From NCBI GenBank assembly GCA_903924465.1, contig CAIYBN010000144.1, positions 124,001 to 188,000 on the forward strand: a stretch of DNA of 64,000 nucleotides, given 5' to 3'. The stretch comes from an uncultured Myxococcales bacterium (lineage in GTDB: Bacteria; Myxococcota_A; UBA9042). The position numbers and the translations under genes were made by a program. Below are positions 23,642 through 32,429 of this stretch, piece after piece. Position 1 is the stretch's first letter, and each line of letters begins with the position of its first letter. The notes below the pieces were generated by a model that made no database searches, was not told the origin of the DNA, and worked only from the letters and a program-made list of their open reading frames with translations.

Positions 23642-24855
23642 GCCAGCCCACTGCGCGGCGCCTCACGTTGTTGTTGATCCTGTTGGCGGCAACCAGCGGC
23701 TTGGCGTGGTGGCTGCACACGGGACCGGCCCAGCACAGGCACCACCACGGCGTGCCCGCGGGACTGAATCTGCCCAAGATGCCGATTGCCGGCACGCTGC
23801 CGCTGCACCTGACCACGATCGCCGAAGGCTTTGAGCAACCCACGGACTTGCAGTGGGTGCCCGGGCAGGACACCTGGATCGTGCTGGAAAAGACCGGCAC
23901 TGCGTGGTGGCTGTCGGCGAATGGTCAACGGCGCGGCAAGCTGCTGCAAGTGGACGTTGTGACCGACAGCGAGGAGGGCCTGCTGGGCTTGGCCTTGCAT
24001 CCGAATTTTCGCCAAAATGGCTTGTTCTACCTGAACTACGTGGTCCGCGAGGGCAAACAGGATGCGACCCGCATCGCCGAGTGGCATCTGGACGCCGACG
24101 TGCAGCACGGGACGGCCACGCCGGTGAAGCTCCTCCTGGAGGTCCCGCAGCCGTATGGCAATCACAAAGGTGGCCAACTGCAGTTTGGCCCGGACGGCAT
24201 GCTCTACGTCGGGCTGGGCGACGGCGGCGCGGCGGGCGATCCGCATGGCAATGGCCAGAATCCCGGCGTTTTGCTTGGAAAAATGCTGCGCATCGATGTG
24301 AACCGGCAGGATTCCGGCTTGCAGTACGCCGTGCCGCCAGACAATCCTTTTGTCGGAAGAACCGGCTGGCGACCCGAGATCTGGGCGCTGGGGCTGCGCA
24401 ACCCGTGGCGCTTCAGTTTCGACCCGCAGGGGCAGTTGATCGTCGCGGATGTGGGCCAGGACCTCTGGGAGGAGGTCGACATCGTGACCAAGGGCGCGAA
24501 TTTGGGATGGAATCGCCGCGAAGGCCGGCACTGTTTCAAGCCAACCGAGCACTGCCCGACGGACGGCTTGACCGACCCGATCGTCGCATACAGCCACGCA
24601 GAAGGGCAAGCAATCACGGGTGGTTACGTGGCGATCGGCGCACACGTCCCCGCGCTCCGCAACCGCTACGTCCTGGCCGATTTTGTCCGCGGTGCACTGT
24701 GGGCTGTCGACTTGCCGCACGGCGCGACCCAAGCGGCTGCCGTGTGGTCGCTGGGCGTCTTCGACCACCATCTCGCGACGTTCGGCCGCTCGCAATCAGG
24801 CGACCTGTTCGCCGCGGACGTCTACTCTGGTGCGATCGTCCGGCTGGATCCGTAA
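23638..24855 (+). CDS. PQQ-dependent sugar dehydrogenase (GSDH-type), membrane-anchored or exported
   Basis: A 405-residue six-bladed propeller protein. An N-terminal hydrophobic segment (LTLLLILLAATSGLAWWL) serves as signal or anchor. Family sequences are GFEQPTDLQWVPG, EEGLLGLALHPNF, YGNHKGGQLQFGPDGMLYVG, LGDGGAAGDP and EIWALGLRNPWRFSFD, then EVDIVTKGANLGWN. Such enzymes oxidise aldose sugars with PQQ in the periplasm; some relatives use other substrates or lack activity. No PQQ biosynthesis genes are in the window. The start overlaps the preceding stop (ATGA). It is the last gene of this operon. Confidence 0.92.
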   Translation: MSQPTARRLTLLLILLAATSGLAWWLHTGPAQHRHHHGVPAGLNLPKMPIAGTLPLHLTTIAEGFEQPTDLQWVPGQDTWIVLEKTGTAWWLSANGQRRGKLLQVDVVTDSEEGLLGLALHPNFRQNGLFYLNYVVREGKQDATRIAEWHLDADVQHGTATPVKLLLEVPQPYGNHKGGQLQFGPDGMLYVGLGDGGAAGDPHGNGQNPGVLLGKMLRIDVNRQDSGLQYAVPPDNPFVGRTGWRPEIWALGLRNPWRFSFDPQGQLIVADVGQDLWEEVDIVTKGANLGWNRREGRHCFKPTEHCPTDGLTDPIVAYSHAEGQAITGGYVAIGAHVPALRNRYVLADFVRGALWAVDLPHGATQAAAVWSLGVFDHHLATFGRSQSGDLFAADVYSGAIVRLDP

Positions 24856-24884
24856 AGCGCCGTGCAGCAATCACCCGTCGTGCG

Positions 24885-24916
24885 GGGCGCTTGTCGCTGG
24901 GCCGCCAAGTGCGCCC
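24885..24916. terminator. Bulged hairpin between convergent genes
   Basis: GGGCGC-TTG at 24885-24893 pairs with CAAGTGCGCCC at 24906-24916, leaving a 2-nt bulge. It lies in the 132 bp between the convergent sugar dehydrogenase and lipoprotein genes, about 30 bp after the first stop. There is no T-run. Plausible as a two-way terminator, but weakly supported. Confidence 0.35.
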
Positions 24917-24987
24917 GCGTTGCGATGCGTCCGGCGACACACGGCTGGGACTTGATCGAGTTGTTCTTGCAAGAGCCCTAAGCGTGT

Positions 24988-26028
24988 TCAAGGCTTGTCG
25001 CAGACGCCGAAATTCTCGCCGATGAGCACAGGCGGCGAGCCGATGGTCACAGTCCCGCACGTCAGCCCGGTCGGGCACGTCGACGCGTCCGTGGTGTTGC
25101 AGCGCTTCTTGCACGTGCCCGTGGTGCTGCTGTTGAGGCACAAATAGCCCACGTCGCAGTCGCTCACAGACTGACACGCGCCGTCCAAGCCGACCGTGCC
25201 AGCGGGAGAGCACTGTTTGCCGTTGCTGGCCGGCAAGCAGGCTTGACCGGTTGGGCAGCCGGAACTGGTGATGAGGTTGCAGTTGTCGGGTGCAAAGCAC
25301 GCGCCCAGGTTGTAGCCGAGCGACGTGGTGCCGCTGCCCAGCTCCTCGCAGATCGCCGGCAAGGTGCAGCCGAGGCTGGATCCCGCCGTCGCGCAGACCT
25401 TGCGGCAGATGGCGCCAACGCAGAGAGAGCCGAGTCCACAGTCGTTCAGGTATTTGCAGGTGCCGCCGTCGACCACCGTGCCGAAGCCGCCGCATTGGAG
25501 GCCGCTGGTGCCCAAGTAGCATTGCTGGGATGCCGTGCAGCCAACCGACGTCAGCGGGTTGCAAGGCTTGCAGGTGCAATCGACCGCGCAGTTCTCGCAG
25601 CTTTCCCCGGCGTCGCAGGTGCCATTGCCGCAGGTGCCGCTGACGTCCGCCGTGCTGGTGTCCTTGCTGCCCGTGTCCTTGGCCACGGTATCCTTGCCGC
25701 CGGTGTCTTTCGGCATGCCGGTGTCGACGATGGCGACATCCTGATCCGTGGCGTCTGTCGCATCGTCCAAGGGCCCGCTGTCGTCCACGCCGGAATCGTC
25801 GACAAACGCGTCATCCGCGCCGGTGTCGTCGGCCATGGTCGTATCCGCAGTCGCGCCATTGTCCTTGCCAACCTGAATGTCCTTGTTGCCAAAGGTGATG
25901 GACGACATGTCCGCGACGACATCAGGCGAAGACGCACCGCCGCCGCCAGCAGTCGTGGTGCTACAGCCGACCGCCGCCCAGATGAGCAGCATGCCACCGA
26001 TTCTCGCCCATCCATTGCCAACGTTCAT
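24988..26028 (-). CDS. Cys-rich lipoprotein with Asp/Thr/Gly stalk
   Basis: A 346-residue lipoprotein (signal peptide ending IWAAVGCSTT). After the lipid Cys come TTTAGGGG and a stalk of about 100 residues made almost only of Asp, Thr, Ser, Gly and Ala with repeated KDTG/DDSG units. A Cys-rich globular part with about 30 cysteines starts at GTCGNGTCDAGESCENC. GGAG lies 6 bp before the ATG. The stalk and the post-Cys STT-AGGGG sequence match the lipoprotein at 38967-40106, pointing to a common surface-display layout. Function is unknown. It follows the M32 carboxypeptidase gene after 98 bp. Confidence 0.85.
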   Translation of the reverse strand: MNVGNGWARIGGMLLIWAAVGCSTTTAGGGGASSPDVVADMSSITFGNKDIQVGKDNGATADTTMADDTGADDAFVDDSGVDDSGPLDDATDATDQDVAIVDTGMPKDTGGKDTVAKDTGSKDTSTADVSGTCGNGTCDAGESCENCAVDCTCKPCNPLTSVGCTASQQCYLGTSGLQCGGFGTVVDGGTCKYLNDCGLGSLCVGAICRKVCATAGSSLGCTLPAICEELGSGTTSLGYNLGACFAPDNCNLITSSGCPTGQACLPASNGKQCSPAGTVGLDGACQSVSDCDVGYLCLNSSTTGTCKKRCNTTDASTCPTGLTCGTVTIGSPPVLIGENFGVCDKP

Positions 26029-26126
26029 GGTGTGCTCCACGGCAAAGTCCCCTTCCATCTTGGCCCCGATCGGCGGCGATCTCAAGGGCATTGACGGGCA
26101 CGCGCCGCGCGACCCATCACCGACGG

Positions 26127-27623
26127 CTACAACTGGTAGAGCCGGGTAAATTTGGCCGTCACGTAGCTGAGGAATGCCTCCGGGTCGAGCATTCGCCCCG
26201 TCGCCGCAACGACAAGCGCATCGGTTTCCAGTCGCGAGCCAACCTGATGGACGTTGCGGCGCAGCCATCCCAACAGCGGCTCCACCGCGCCTTCGGCCAA
26301 ACGCGCGGGAATCTCCGGATGCTCCGCCACCGCTGCCTGGTAGAACTGCGCGGCGTACAGCGCGCCCAGCGTGTAGCAGGGAAAATAGCCAAACGCGCCG
26401 CCCGACCAGTGCACGTCCTGCAGCACGCCCACCGCGTCGTCCGGCGGCGTGATCCCCAGATAGCCGCGCATCCGCTCCTTCCAGGCCGTCGGCAAGTCGC
26501 GCACATCGAGTTGCCCGCTGAACAAATCGCGCTCGATTTCATAACGCAAGATGACGTGCAGCGGATAGGTCAGCTCATCGGCCGCCACACGAATGAAGTT
26601 GTTGGGATTGACGTAGTTGACACCGCGCAGGAAATCGTCGAGCGGCTTGTCCTGCAAGAATCCGTAGCTTTGCTGCAATTCCGGATAGTGCGCCTGCCAG
26701 AACGCCCGGCCATGCGCCACCTGCTTCTCCCACAGCAGCGACTGGCTTTCGTGGATGCCCATCGACCGCGGCCGCGACACCGGCTGGTCGGCGAGGCTGA
26801 GGTCACGGCCCTGTTCGTAGAGCGCGTGCCCGGTTTCGTGGACAAGCCCGGTCAGCGAGCCCAGGAACGCGTTTTCGTTGTAGCGCGTCGTGATGCGCAC
26901 GTCCGTGGGCCCCGCACCGCCGCAGAACGGGTGCACCGAAGTGTCCAATCTGCCGCGCGAGAAATCGTAACCCATCGAGCGCACAATCTTTTCACCAACC
27001 TGACGTTGATTCTCCGCCGGCACGTGCTGCGCCAGCCACGTCATGTCCGGCACGTCTTTCGCCGCCCGCACCCGGGCGATGAGCGGCAGCAGCACTTCCT
27101 TGAGCCGGGCAAAGATCGGGTCCAGGCGCGCCATCGTCATGCCCGGCTCATAGTCGTCCAGCAGCACATCATACGCGGGCCTATCCGGCGCAATGGCTGC
27201 GGCGCGCTGTTTGGCCAGATCGACGAGTTCCGTCAGCACCGGCGCAAATTCTTGAAAATCCTTGTTCTTGCGGGCGCCAACCCACACTTCATGCCCGCGC
27301 ACTGCCGTCTCGCCCAGAGCGCGCACCAGGTGCGAAGGCACGCGCGTCGCCTTGTTCACGTCGCGCTGCGCCTCGCGAACGTTCGCGGCTTGGGTGGTGT
27401 CCAGCGTCGGGTCGTGCCGCAATGTAGCCAGAAGCTCCGCCAGCCGCGGGTGGGTCAAGCGCTCATGCGCCACGACCTGCACCGTGGACAGCTGCCGACC
27501 CCGGGCGTCCGCCGCGCCGGACGGCATGACGATTTCCTGATCCCAGGACAGGATGCCGACGACCTCCTCCAGGGCGGTCAGGTCAGCCAAGCGTTGCGTC
27601 AATTCTGCATAGGCGGTCGTCAT
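26127..27623 (-). CDS. M32-family metallocarboxypeptidase
   Basis: A 498-residue cytoplasmic zinc carboxypeptidase of normal family length that removes C-terminal residues from peptides. The active-site helix HETGHALYEQ has its zinc motif at 262-266, and the family motif MGIHESQSLLWEK starts at about 288. GILSWDQEIVMP near the N-terminus and the DVRITTRY region are also typical. The ATG has GGAG about 7 bp upstream. It lies 57 bp downstream of recO in the same direction and is probably part of that transcript. Confidence 0.95.
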   Translation of the reverse strand: MTTAYAELTQRLADLTALEEVVGILSWDQEIVMPSGAADARGRQLSTVQVVAHERLTHPRLAELLATLRHDPTLDTTQAANVREAQRDVNKATRVPSHLVRALGETAVRGHEVWVGARKNKDFQEFAPVLTELVDLAKQRAAAIAPDRPAYDVLLDDYEPGMTMARLDPIFARLKEVLLPLIARVRAAKDVPDMTWLAQHVPAENQRQVGEKIVRSMGYDFSRGRLDTSVHPFCGGAGPTDVRITTRYNENAFLGSLTGLVHETGHALYEQGRDLSLADQPVSRPRSMGIHESQSLLWEKQVAHGRAFWQAHYPELQQSYGFLQDKPLDDFLRGVNYVNPNNFIRVAADELTYPLHVILRYEIERDLFSGQLDVRDLPTAWKERMRGYLGITPPDDAVGVLQDVHWSGGAFGYFPCYTLGALYAAQFYQAAVAEHPEIPARLAEGAVEPLLGWLRRNVHQVGSRLETDALVVAATGRMLDPEAFLSYVTAKFTRLYQL

Positions 27624-27680
27624 GTCAGTCTCCAGGTGCGGATGCAGTGGTAGCGGATTGGACGGCGTGCGGCAAGCGCT

Positions 27681-28439
27681 TTACGCCTCGAACCGCAGCA
27701 GATCGTGCAAGGCCGCCGCCGAGCGCAGCGGGTTGGACAGAACGTGGCCGAGCAGCACCGCGACGCGCTTTTCAGCGACACGCAGCGCAGGCGATGCGGG
27801 CAGCCGGTCCACGGGCGGCTCCGCGGGCGCCAGCGACCACAGCACCAGCGCGCGCACGAGCGCGGGCGGCAGCGTGTCCGGAACCGCCGGCAGACAGCGC
27901 GTGCACACCAGGCCGGCGTCGGCGTCCTGCCACGTCCCACCGCTCGCCGTGTCCTGACCGCACTGGCTGCACGACTGCAAATCCGGACAGACACCGAGCG
28001 CTTGCAGGAAACCGATTTCGATGGCCAAGCGCGGCGTGCGCAAAGCGTGCTCGTCGACCGTTTCGCACAAGGCCAAGCTATCGCGCAGCCAGGCGTACAG
28101 GCCGGGATCCGCGTGACTCGGCTGGCTCGCGCACGCGGCCATTTCCACGACGTACGAAGCGAGCGCCAACTGGCCATAGGTCGGCGTCAAGTGCAGAAAC
28201 GCTGTGTCCAGGCTGGATTCCAGCAAGGTCGGCAAGTGGCCGCGGCCTTGTTCGGTCACCGCGGAAATCTCGCTGAACAGCGCGATGCCACCGGCGAAAC
28301 GCTTGGAGCTCTTGCGGGCGCCGCGGGCCAGCACGTCGACGCGGCCTTGATCGGCGGAAACCAGCGAGACGATGATGTCGGCTTCGGCAATCGGCTGTTG
28401 GCGGATCACAATGCCGTCCAGACGGTGACGCGGCGGCAT
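27681..28439 (-). CDS. recO: DNA repair protein RecO
   Basis: A 252-residue protein. The N-terminal OB-fold (about 5-80) starts with DGIVIRQQPIAEADIIVSL, followed by GARKSSKRFAGGIALF. A helical domain carries a four-Cys zinc site (CSQCGQD and CTRCLP, near 155-185). RecO binds DNA and SSB and works with RecR to load RecA in gap repair. Length and motif order match the family. The start is 9 bp after the stop of the RodZ-like gene, so the two are cotranscribed, with M32 carboxypeptidase downstream. Confidence 0.93.
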   Translation of the reverse strand: MPPRHRLDGIVIRQQPIAEADIIVSLVSADQGRVDVLARGARKSSKRFAGGIALFSEISAVTEQGRGHLPTLLESSLDTAFLHLTPTYGQLALASYVVEMAACASQPSHADPGLYAWLRDSLALCETVDEHALRTPRLAIEIGFLQALGVCPDLQSCSQCGQDTASGGTWQDADAGLVCTRCLPAVPDTLPPALVRALVLWSLAPAEPPVDRLPASPALRVAEKRVAVLLGHVLSNPLRSAAALHDLLRFEA

Positions 28440-28448
28440 GGCGGAGGT

Positions 28449-28991
28449 TCAGCGCGGCTGGGCGGGCGTCGCCGGCTTGTCGACCAGCGTGTCCTTGCCC
28501 GGCACCGGTCGACGCGCGTTGGGCAGCGTTGGCGCCGCCGTCGGTCCTGTCGCCGTCGCTGGCGCGGAAATTCCCGGCCGCAACGTCATCTGCACCGGCT
28601 TCTTGCTGCGATTGACCGACCACAGGAACACGAACGCGATCGCCGCCACCGCCACCAGCAGGAACGACTGCGCGGGCGACAGGCCCCCCGGCGCGCGCGT
28701 CTGATCCCGCAGATAATCCGGCAATTGCGCGCTCTGGGCCGCGCTCGGTGCCTCGTGCGCCGTCATTTGCGCCTCGTAAGCTTCCACCACGGCGTCCGGC
28801 GCGACTTCCAGGTACTGCGCGTAGATCTTCAGGAAACCGCGGACATACACCGGCGCGGACAGCTCGTGGAACCGGTCTTCTTCCAGCGCCAGCAAGACGG
28901 TCCGCGTCATCTTGGTCGCACGCATCGCCGCTTCGAGGGAAATCCCCCGACTTTCACGACGTTGCCGCAACTTTTGACCAACGGTGTACAC
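28449..28991 (-). CDS. RodZ-like helix-turn-helix membrane protein
   Basis: About 180 residues from the GTG at 28991, which has AGGA 7 bp upstream. An N-terminal HTH_25/RodZ-type domain (VGQKLRQRRESRGISLE, then YVRGFLKIYAQYLEV) is followed by an acidic linker. One membrane span lies at about 118-136 (FLLVAVAAIAFVFLW), with a Pro/Thr/Ala-rich periplasmic tail of about 45 residues. RodZ binds MreB and helps set cell shape. The C-terminal DUF4115 domain of full-length RodZ is absent, so this is a short form and its link to MreB is inference. It heads a transcript with recO. Confidence 0.85.
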   Translation of the reverse strand: MYTVGQKLRQRRESRGISLEAAMRATKMTRTVLLALEEDRFHELSAPVYVRGFLKIYAQYLEVAPDAVVEAYEAQMTAHEAPSAAQSAQLPDYLRDQTRAPGGLSPAQSFLLVAVAAIAFVFLWSVNRSKKPVQMTLRPGISAPATATGPTAAPTLPNARRPVPGKDTLVDKPATPAQPR

Positions 28992-29092
28992 GCGCGTTTC
29001 CTGGCTCGGGTCAGACGGTCCAACCGGCGGGCGGTGATAGCAGGGAGAGGCGGTCGCTGGCAAGCTGGGAAAGTCGTTTTTGCGACCCGGCG

Positions 29093-31054
29093 TCAGGGCA
29101 ACCAGCACGCCTCGGTGCTCGTGTCGCGGATGGTCGGCACCTTGCCGGCGGCGATGTCAGCGAGAAAACAGCGGTAGAGCTGCTTGGGCCGCTCGGTCTG
29201 AAAATTCGCCTCGTGGCCGTCTTCGATCGAGTCGCCCATGTTTTGCACCACGACGGCGGTGCGCGTCCCGTTTGAAGCATTGCCCATGACGGGCACCGGC
29301 AGCGGCTGCTTGCCAAACACCGGCAGGATGTCCGCCAGGAACGGCTGGTGCAGCGCGATGAGCTCGGGCGCCAGCATGTCCAGTTCCGGCCCGGCCAAAT
29401 CCAGGCCCGCGGCCATGCTGAAGGCGTTCGCGATGCTCGGCAGGATGTAGTGGTCGACCAGGCCTTGCAGCATCAGGATGTTGCCGCCGACCTGCGGACC
29501 GTAGATTTGCGGATCAGACGACTCCACCGCCCACTGGAACAGCGTCAGCGCCGGGTCAAAAGGCGTCAGCGGCCGGCCGCGCACATCGTAGCCCAAGAGG
29601 CCCTCCGCCACCGGCTTGACCGCCAGCGGCAGCAACTTGTCCATGACGTTCATGATGTAGCTGCCGCCAGCGCCGGAGAGGATCGCCGCTTGATAGGCAA
29701 ATGGACCGGTTGTCACGACCAACGGCAGGATCGTCGCGCCCATCGAATGGCCCATGATCGCGCGGTCTTTGCCCACGTGAAACGGCCCGGATGCGCCGGC
29801 GCACGCGCTGACGTCAAAGCTCAAGTCTGCGAGCCGGTCGGAGACGAGCCGCTGCTCCAGCGCCGACTGGCGGATGTTGTCGCGCAGCGCCGCGGCGTTG
29901 AAGACGTTGAAGAGCAGGAAATCCTCGTTGCCATGCGTGGTATTGCGAATACCCTCGAGCGTGCCGTCAAACTGCACGCCCGCCCAGCCGACCCGGGCAA
30001 ATTCCTGCGCGGGACCGGTGCCCGGAACGACCGCGGTCGTGAAGCCTTGGCTGACCGCCACGCCGCGCTCGATCAGCGGCCGTTCACCACCTCCGCCCGT
30101 GCCGATGAACTGCACGATCGGCCAGCCACCCGTGGGCATTGTCTGGCGTGGCACGGTGAACCAGATGCGCGCAGTCTCCGAGTGGTCAAAGACCGGCTTG
30201 CCGGCGCCATCAAACTGCCAATCGCCGCCTTCGGTGTTGTACGGCGGCGTGCCATGCTGGTAGACCGGTACATCAAGCTTGGACTCAAACACGCAGTAGT
30301 GGTCGTAGGTTTCCGTGAGTGTCGGCGCGTAGGCGAGTGGTGTCACAGCATGTCCAGCGACGGCGTCATGGTAGACCTGCGTCATCTGCTCGACTTGACC
30401 GTCGGTCGTAAACACCGTCAGCGCGGCAATCTCGTCCGCGTTCAGGCCCAACGAGCCGAGCACTGGAGCGAATTTCGCGCGAGTGGCCGTGTCCAACGCC
30501 GGGGGCTGCGAGCCATCGGTATAGCGCACCTTGCGCGTCACCACCGCCGCGTAGCTGGTCTTGGGCTGCAGCGGCGCGCCTTGCAGCGGCAAAATGGCCA
30601 ACAGGTTCTTGTCGCCCATCGGTCCGCCATCGGCCAGGAACGCGACCTGCACCGGCTGCTTGGGCCCGCCAGCCGTGGCCATCAGGAATACCGACGCGTC
30701 CGCCGTGATGCTCGTCGCCAACGCCGGCAAGGTCACCGGATCCAGCGCCGCCCCCGCACGAAAGTAGATCGCGCCGGTCTGGGCAAAGCCACGCGCGTCG
30801 CGGTTCAGCAACGCCAGGCACTGGTCGATCAGCGTCACCTGATCGGGATTCTGCCACTGATGCAGGTCGACATGGCCGTCCTTGACCAAGTCGTCCGCCG
30901 GGAACGGTGCGTCGTACAGCGAGTTCGGCCGGGTGAAATCCATCGCGAACGGCGGACCCTGCGGCACGTCGACGGATGTCGCCGTGGGCGTCGTCGAACA
31001 CGCCGCCAGCAGCACCAGGAGCAGGAAACCCAGCTTCAACCCCATGCCGACCAT
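29093..31054 (-). CDS. Large alpha/beta-hydrolase lipoprotein
   Basis: A 653-residue lipoprotein (signal peptide ending LLVLLAACST). The N-terminal half has beta-rich segments such as MDFTRPNSLYDAPFP and SYAAVVTRKVRY, typical of bacterial virginiamycin-B/Ig-like hydrolase front ends, although I cannot name the domain. The C-terminal half is an alpha/beta hydrolase with WPIVQFIGTGGGG and the nucleophile elbow IMGHSMGATI. Likely a surface or periplasmic esterase or lipase; the substrate is unknown. The start at 31054 lies inside the end of the upstream PLP enzyme gene (19-bp overlap); an ATG at 31045 is the alternative. Confidence 0.85.
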   Translation of the reverse strand: MVGMGLKLGFLLLVLLAACSTTPTATSVDVPQGPPFAMDFTRPNSLYDAPFPADDLVKDGHVDLHQWQNPDQVTLIDQCLALLNRDARGFAQTGAIYFRAGAALDPVTLPALATSITADASVFLMATAGGPKQPVQVAFLADGGPMGDKNLLAILPLQGAPLQPKTSYAAVVTRKVRYTDGSQPPALDTATRAKFAPVLGSLGLNADEIAALTVFTTDGQVEQMTQVYHDAVAGHAVTPLAYAPTLTETYDHYCVFESKLDVPVYQHGTPPYNTEGGDWQFDGAGKPVFDHSETARIWFTVPRQTMPTGGWPIVQFIGTGGGGERPLIERGVAVSQGFTTAVVPGTGPAQEFARVGWAGVQFDGTLEGIRNTTHGNEDFLLFNVFNAAALRDNIRQSALEQRLVSDRLADLSFDVSACAGASGPFHVGKDRAIMGHSMGATILPLVVTTGPFAYQAAILSGAGGSYIMNVMDKLLPLAVKPVAEGLLGYDVRGRPLTPFDPALTLFQWAVESSDPQIYGPQVGGNILMLQGLVDHYILPSIANAFSMAAGLDLAGPELDMLAPELIALHQPFLADILPVFGKQPLPVPVMGNASNGTRTAVVVQNMGDSIEDGHEANFQTERPKQLYRCFLADIAAGKVPTIRDTSTEACWLP

Positions 31055-32274
31055 CCGAGGCCGCGATACGTCGCGACGTGGGCGCCGAATGCGCCGTTTG
31101 AAAAGAATGCGTATTCGCTGAAGATTTCCGCCAACTCGCCGGATTTGGCGGGGCGAAAGAGGATGGCGTCGCCGATTTCTGCGGCGATCCCTTCAGGCAA
31201 GCGCACAGGCGTCTGCACCTCACCGGCGCCTTCGACCGGCAAGAGCGTGCAGCCGACGGGCCAGACGGGTATCGGCAAGCGGTCGGCACCTGCGCTACCC
31301 GACGCGATCCAACCGCCGCCGCCGCAGGTGACGATGCCGGGCGTGGGGATGCGCGTGATCGCCAAGGCAAAATGCAGCGCGGGCTGCAAATCGAGGCCGC
31401 GGTAGCCGTCAAAAAGGTGACCGACCAGCAGGCCGGAGCCGATGGTGATCTCCGTGACGCTGGGATCCTGCGCGGTGCGGTCGACCGAACCGCTGCCGCC
31501 GCCGTTGCACGACCAATTGCCCGCGACGAGTCCCGCCGTCCGCAACGCCTGCACGGCTTCGCCACGCCGCACCACGATGTCGGGCCAGCTCCGCTCTTTG
31601 ATCCAGCGCTTCAGCGGATTTTGCCAGCTCGCCAGCCGGCCATCGTCCGGCAGCCCGGCGACGTGCGCTTCGTAGCCCATCAGGCCAGCCAACTCCAGGA
31701 ACGGCTCCTCGGCGATCGTGCGCGCCAGCGCCACCACGTCGTCTGGCGTCCGCAGCGGACTGCGCCGCACGCCGATGTGCGTGCCCGCCACCGGTCGCCA
31801 GCCCATGTCCAGGTCCAACCACACCGGGATCTTCACCTGTGCCGTACGCGCGGCGCTCGCCAGCCACGTCACGTGCTGCGGCGCGTCGACGATCACCGCC
31901 GCGCGCGTCCGCCGATTCGCCTGAACCAGCCACTGCGCATCCTGCAGCCCGCCTGGCGGATAGCCCAGCAGCAGATCCGCCGCGCCGCGCTCCGCCCACA
32001 GCAGCGTTTCGCGCGCCGTGAATGTCATCAGACCGCGAATCAGGCCCGCTGAATGCTGCACGGCCCTCTCGATCAGCGCTGGACAGCGCAGCGACTTGGT
32101 CGCCAACCGCACCTGCTTGCCGTGCAGGCTCGCCGGCAACAGCAGCCGGGCCAGATTGTGATCGAACGCATCCACGTCGACGAACGCCGACGGCAGCGAC
32201 CGGCCGCGCAGCGCCATCGCGTGCAAGGACTCCAGACTCGCGCGTTTTTCGCCCAGTTGACCCTCCACCGGCAC
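31036..32274 (-). CDS. PLP-dependent amino-acid deaminase/aldolase (alanine racemase fold)
   Basis: A 412-residue cytoplasmic enzyme with an alanine-racemase-type barrel. FVDVDAFDHNLARLL begins the barrel and VRLATKSLRC carries the expected PLP lysine. A C-terminal beta domain has the D-threonine-aldolase/deaminase features LDLDMGWRPVAGTHIG, GYEAHVAG and WSCNGGGSGS. Such enzymes cleave or deaminate D-amino acids; the exact reaction cannot be read from sequence. The GTG at 32274 has GGAG 6 bp upstream. The 155 bp to the divergent carrier gene hold a CCCGCC/GGCGGG inverted repeat but no clear promoter. Confidence 0.88.
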   Translation of the reverse strand: MPVEGQLGEKRASLESLHAMALRGRSLPSAFVDVDAFDHNLARLLLPASLHGKQVRLATKSLRCPALIERAVQHSAGLIRGLMTFTARETLLWAERGAADLLLGYPPGGLQDAQWLVQANRRTRAAVIVDAPQHVTWLASAARTAQVKIPVWLDLDMGWRPVAGTHIGVRRSPLRTPDDVVALARTIAEEPFLELAGLMGYEAHVAGLPDDGRLASWQNPLKRWIKERSWPDIVVRRGEAVQALRTAGLVAGNWSCNGGGSGSVDRTAQDPSVTEITIGSGLLVGHLFDGYRGLDLQPALHFALAITRIPTPGIVTCGGGGWIASGSAGADRLPIPVWPVGCTLLPVEGAGEVQTPVRLPEGIAAEIGDAILFRPAKSGELAEIFSEYAFFSNGAFGAHVATYRGLGWSAWG

Positions 32275-32429
32275 ACGCTACTCCAGCCACAAAATGCCGT
32301 CGAGTCCCGCCTGCCCTTGACGGAGCGGCGGGTGACCCTGACGCTAGAGAATCGCGCGCATGCGTCGCGCCCGCCTGAGTCCACGCATGCCCCGCGGTTT
32401 GCACCGAAAAGTCCAGTTGGAGCCACGTT

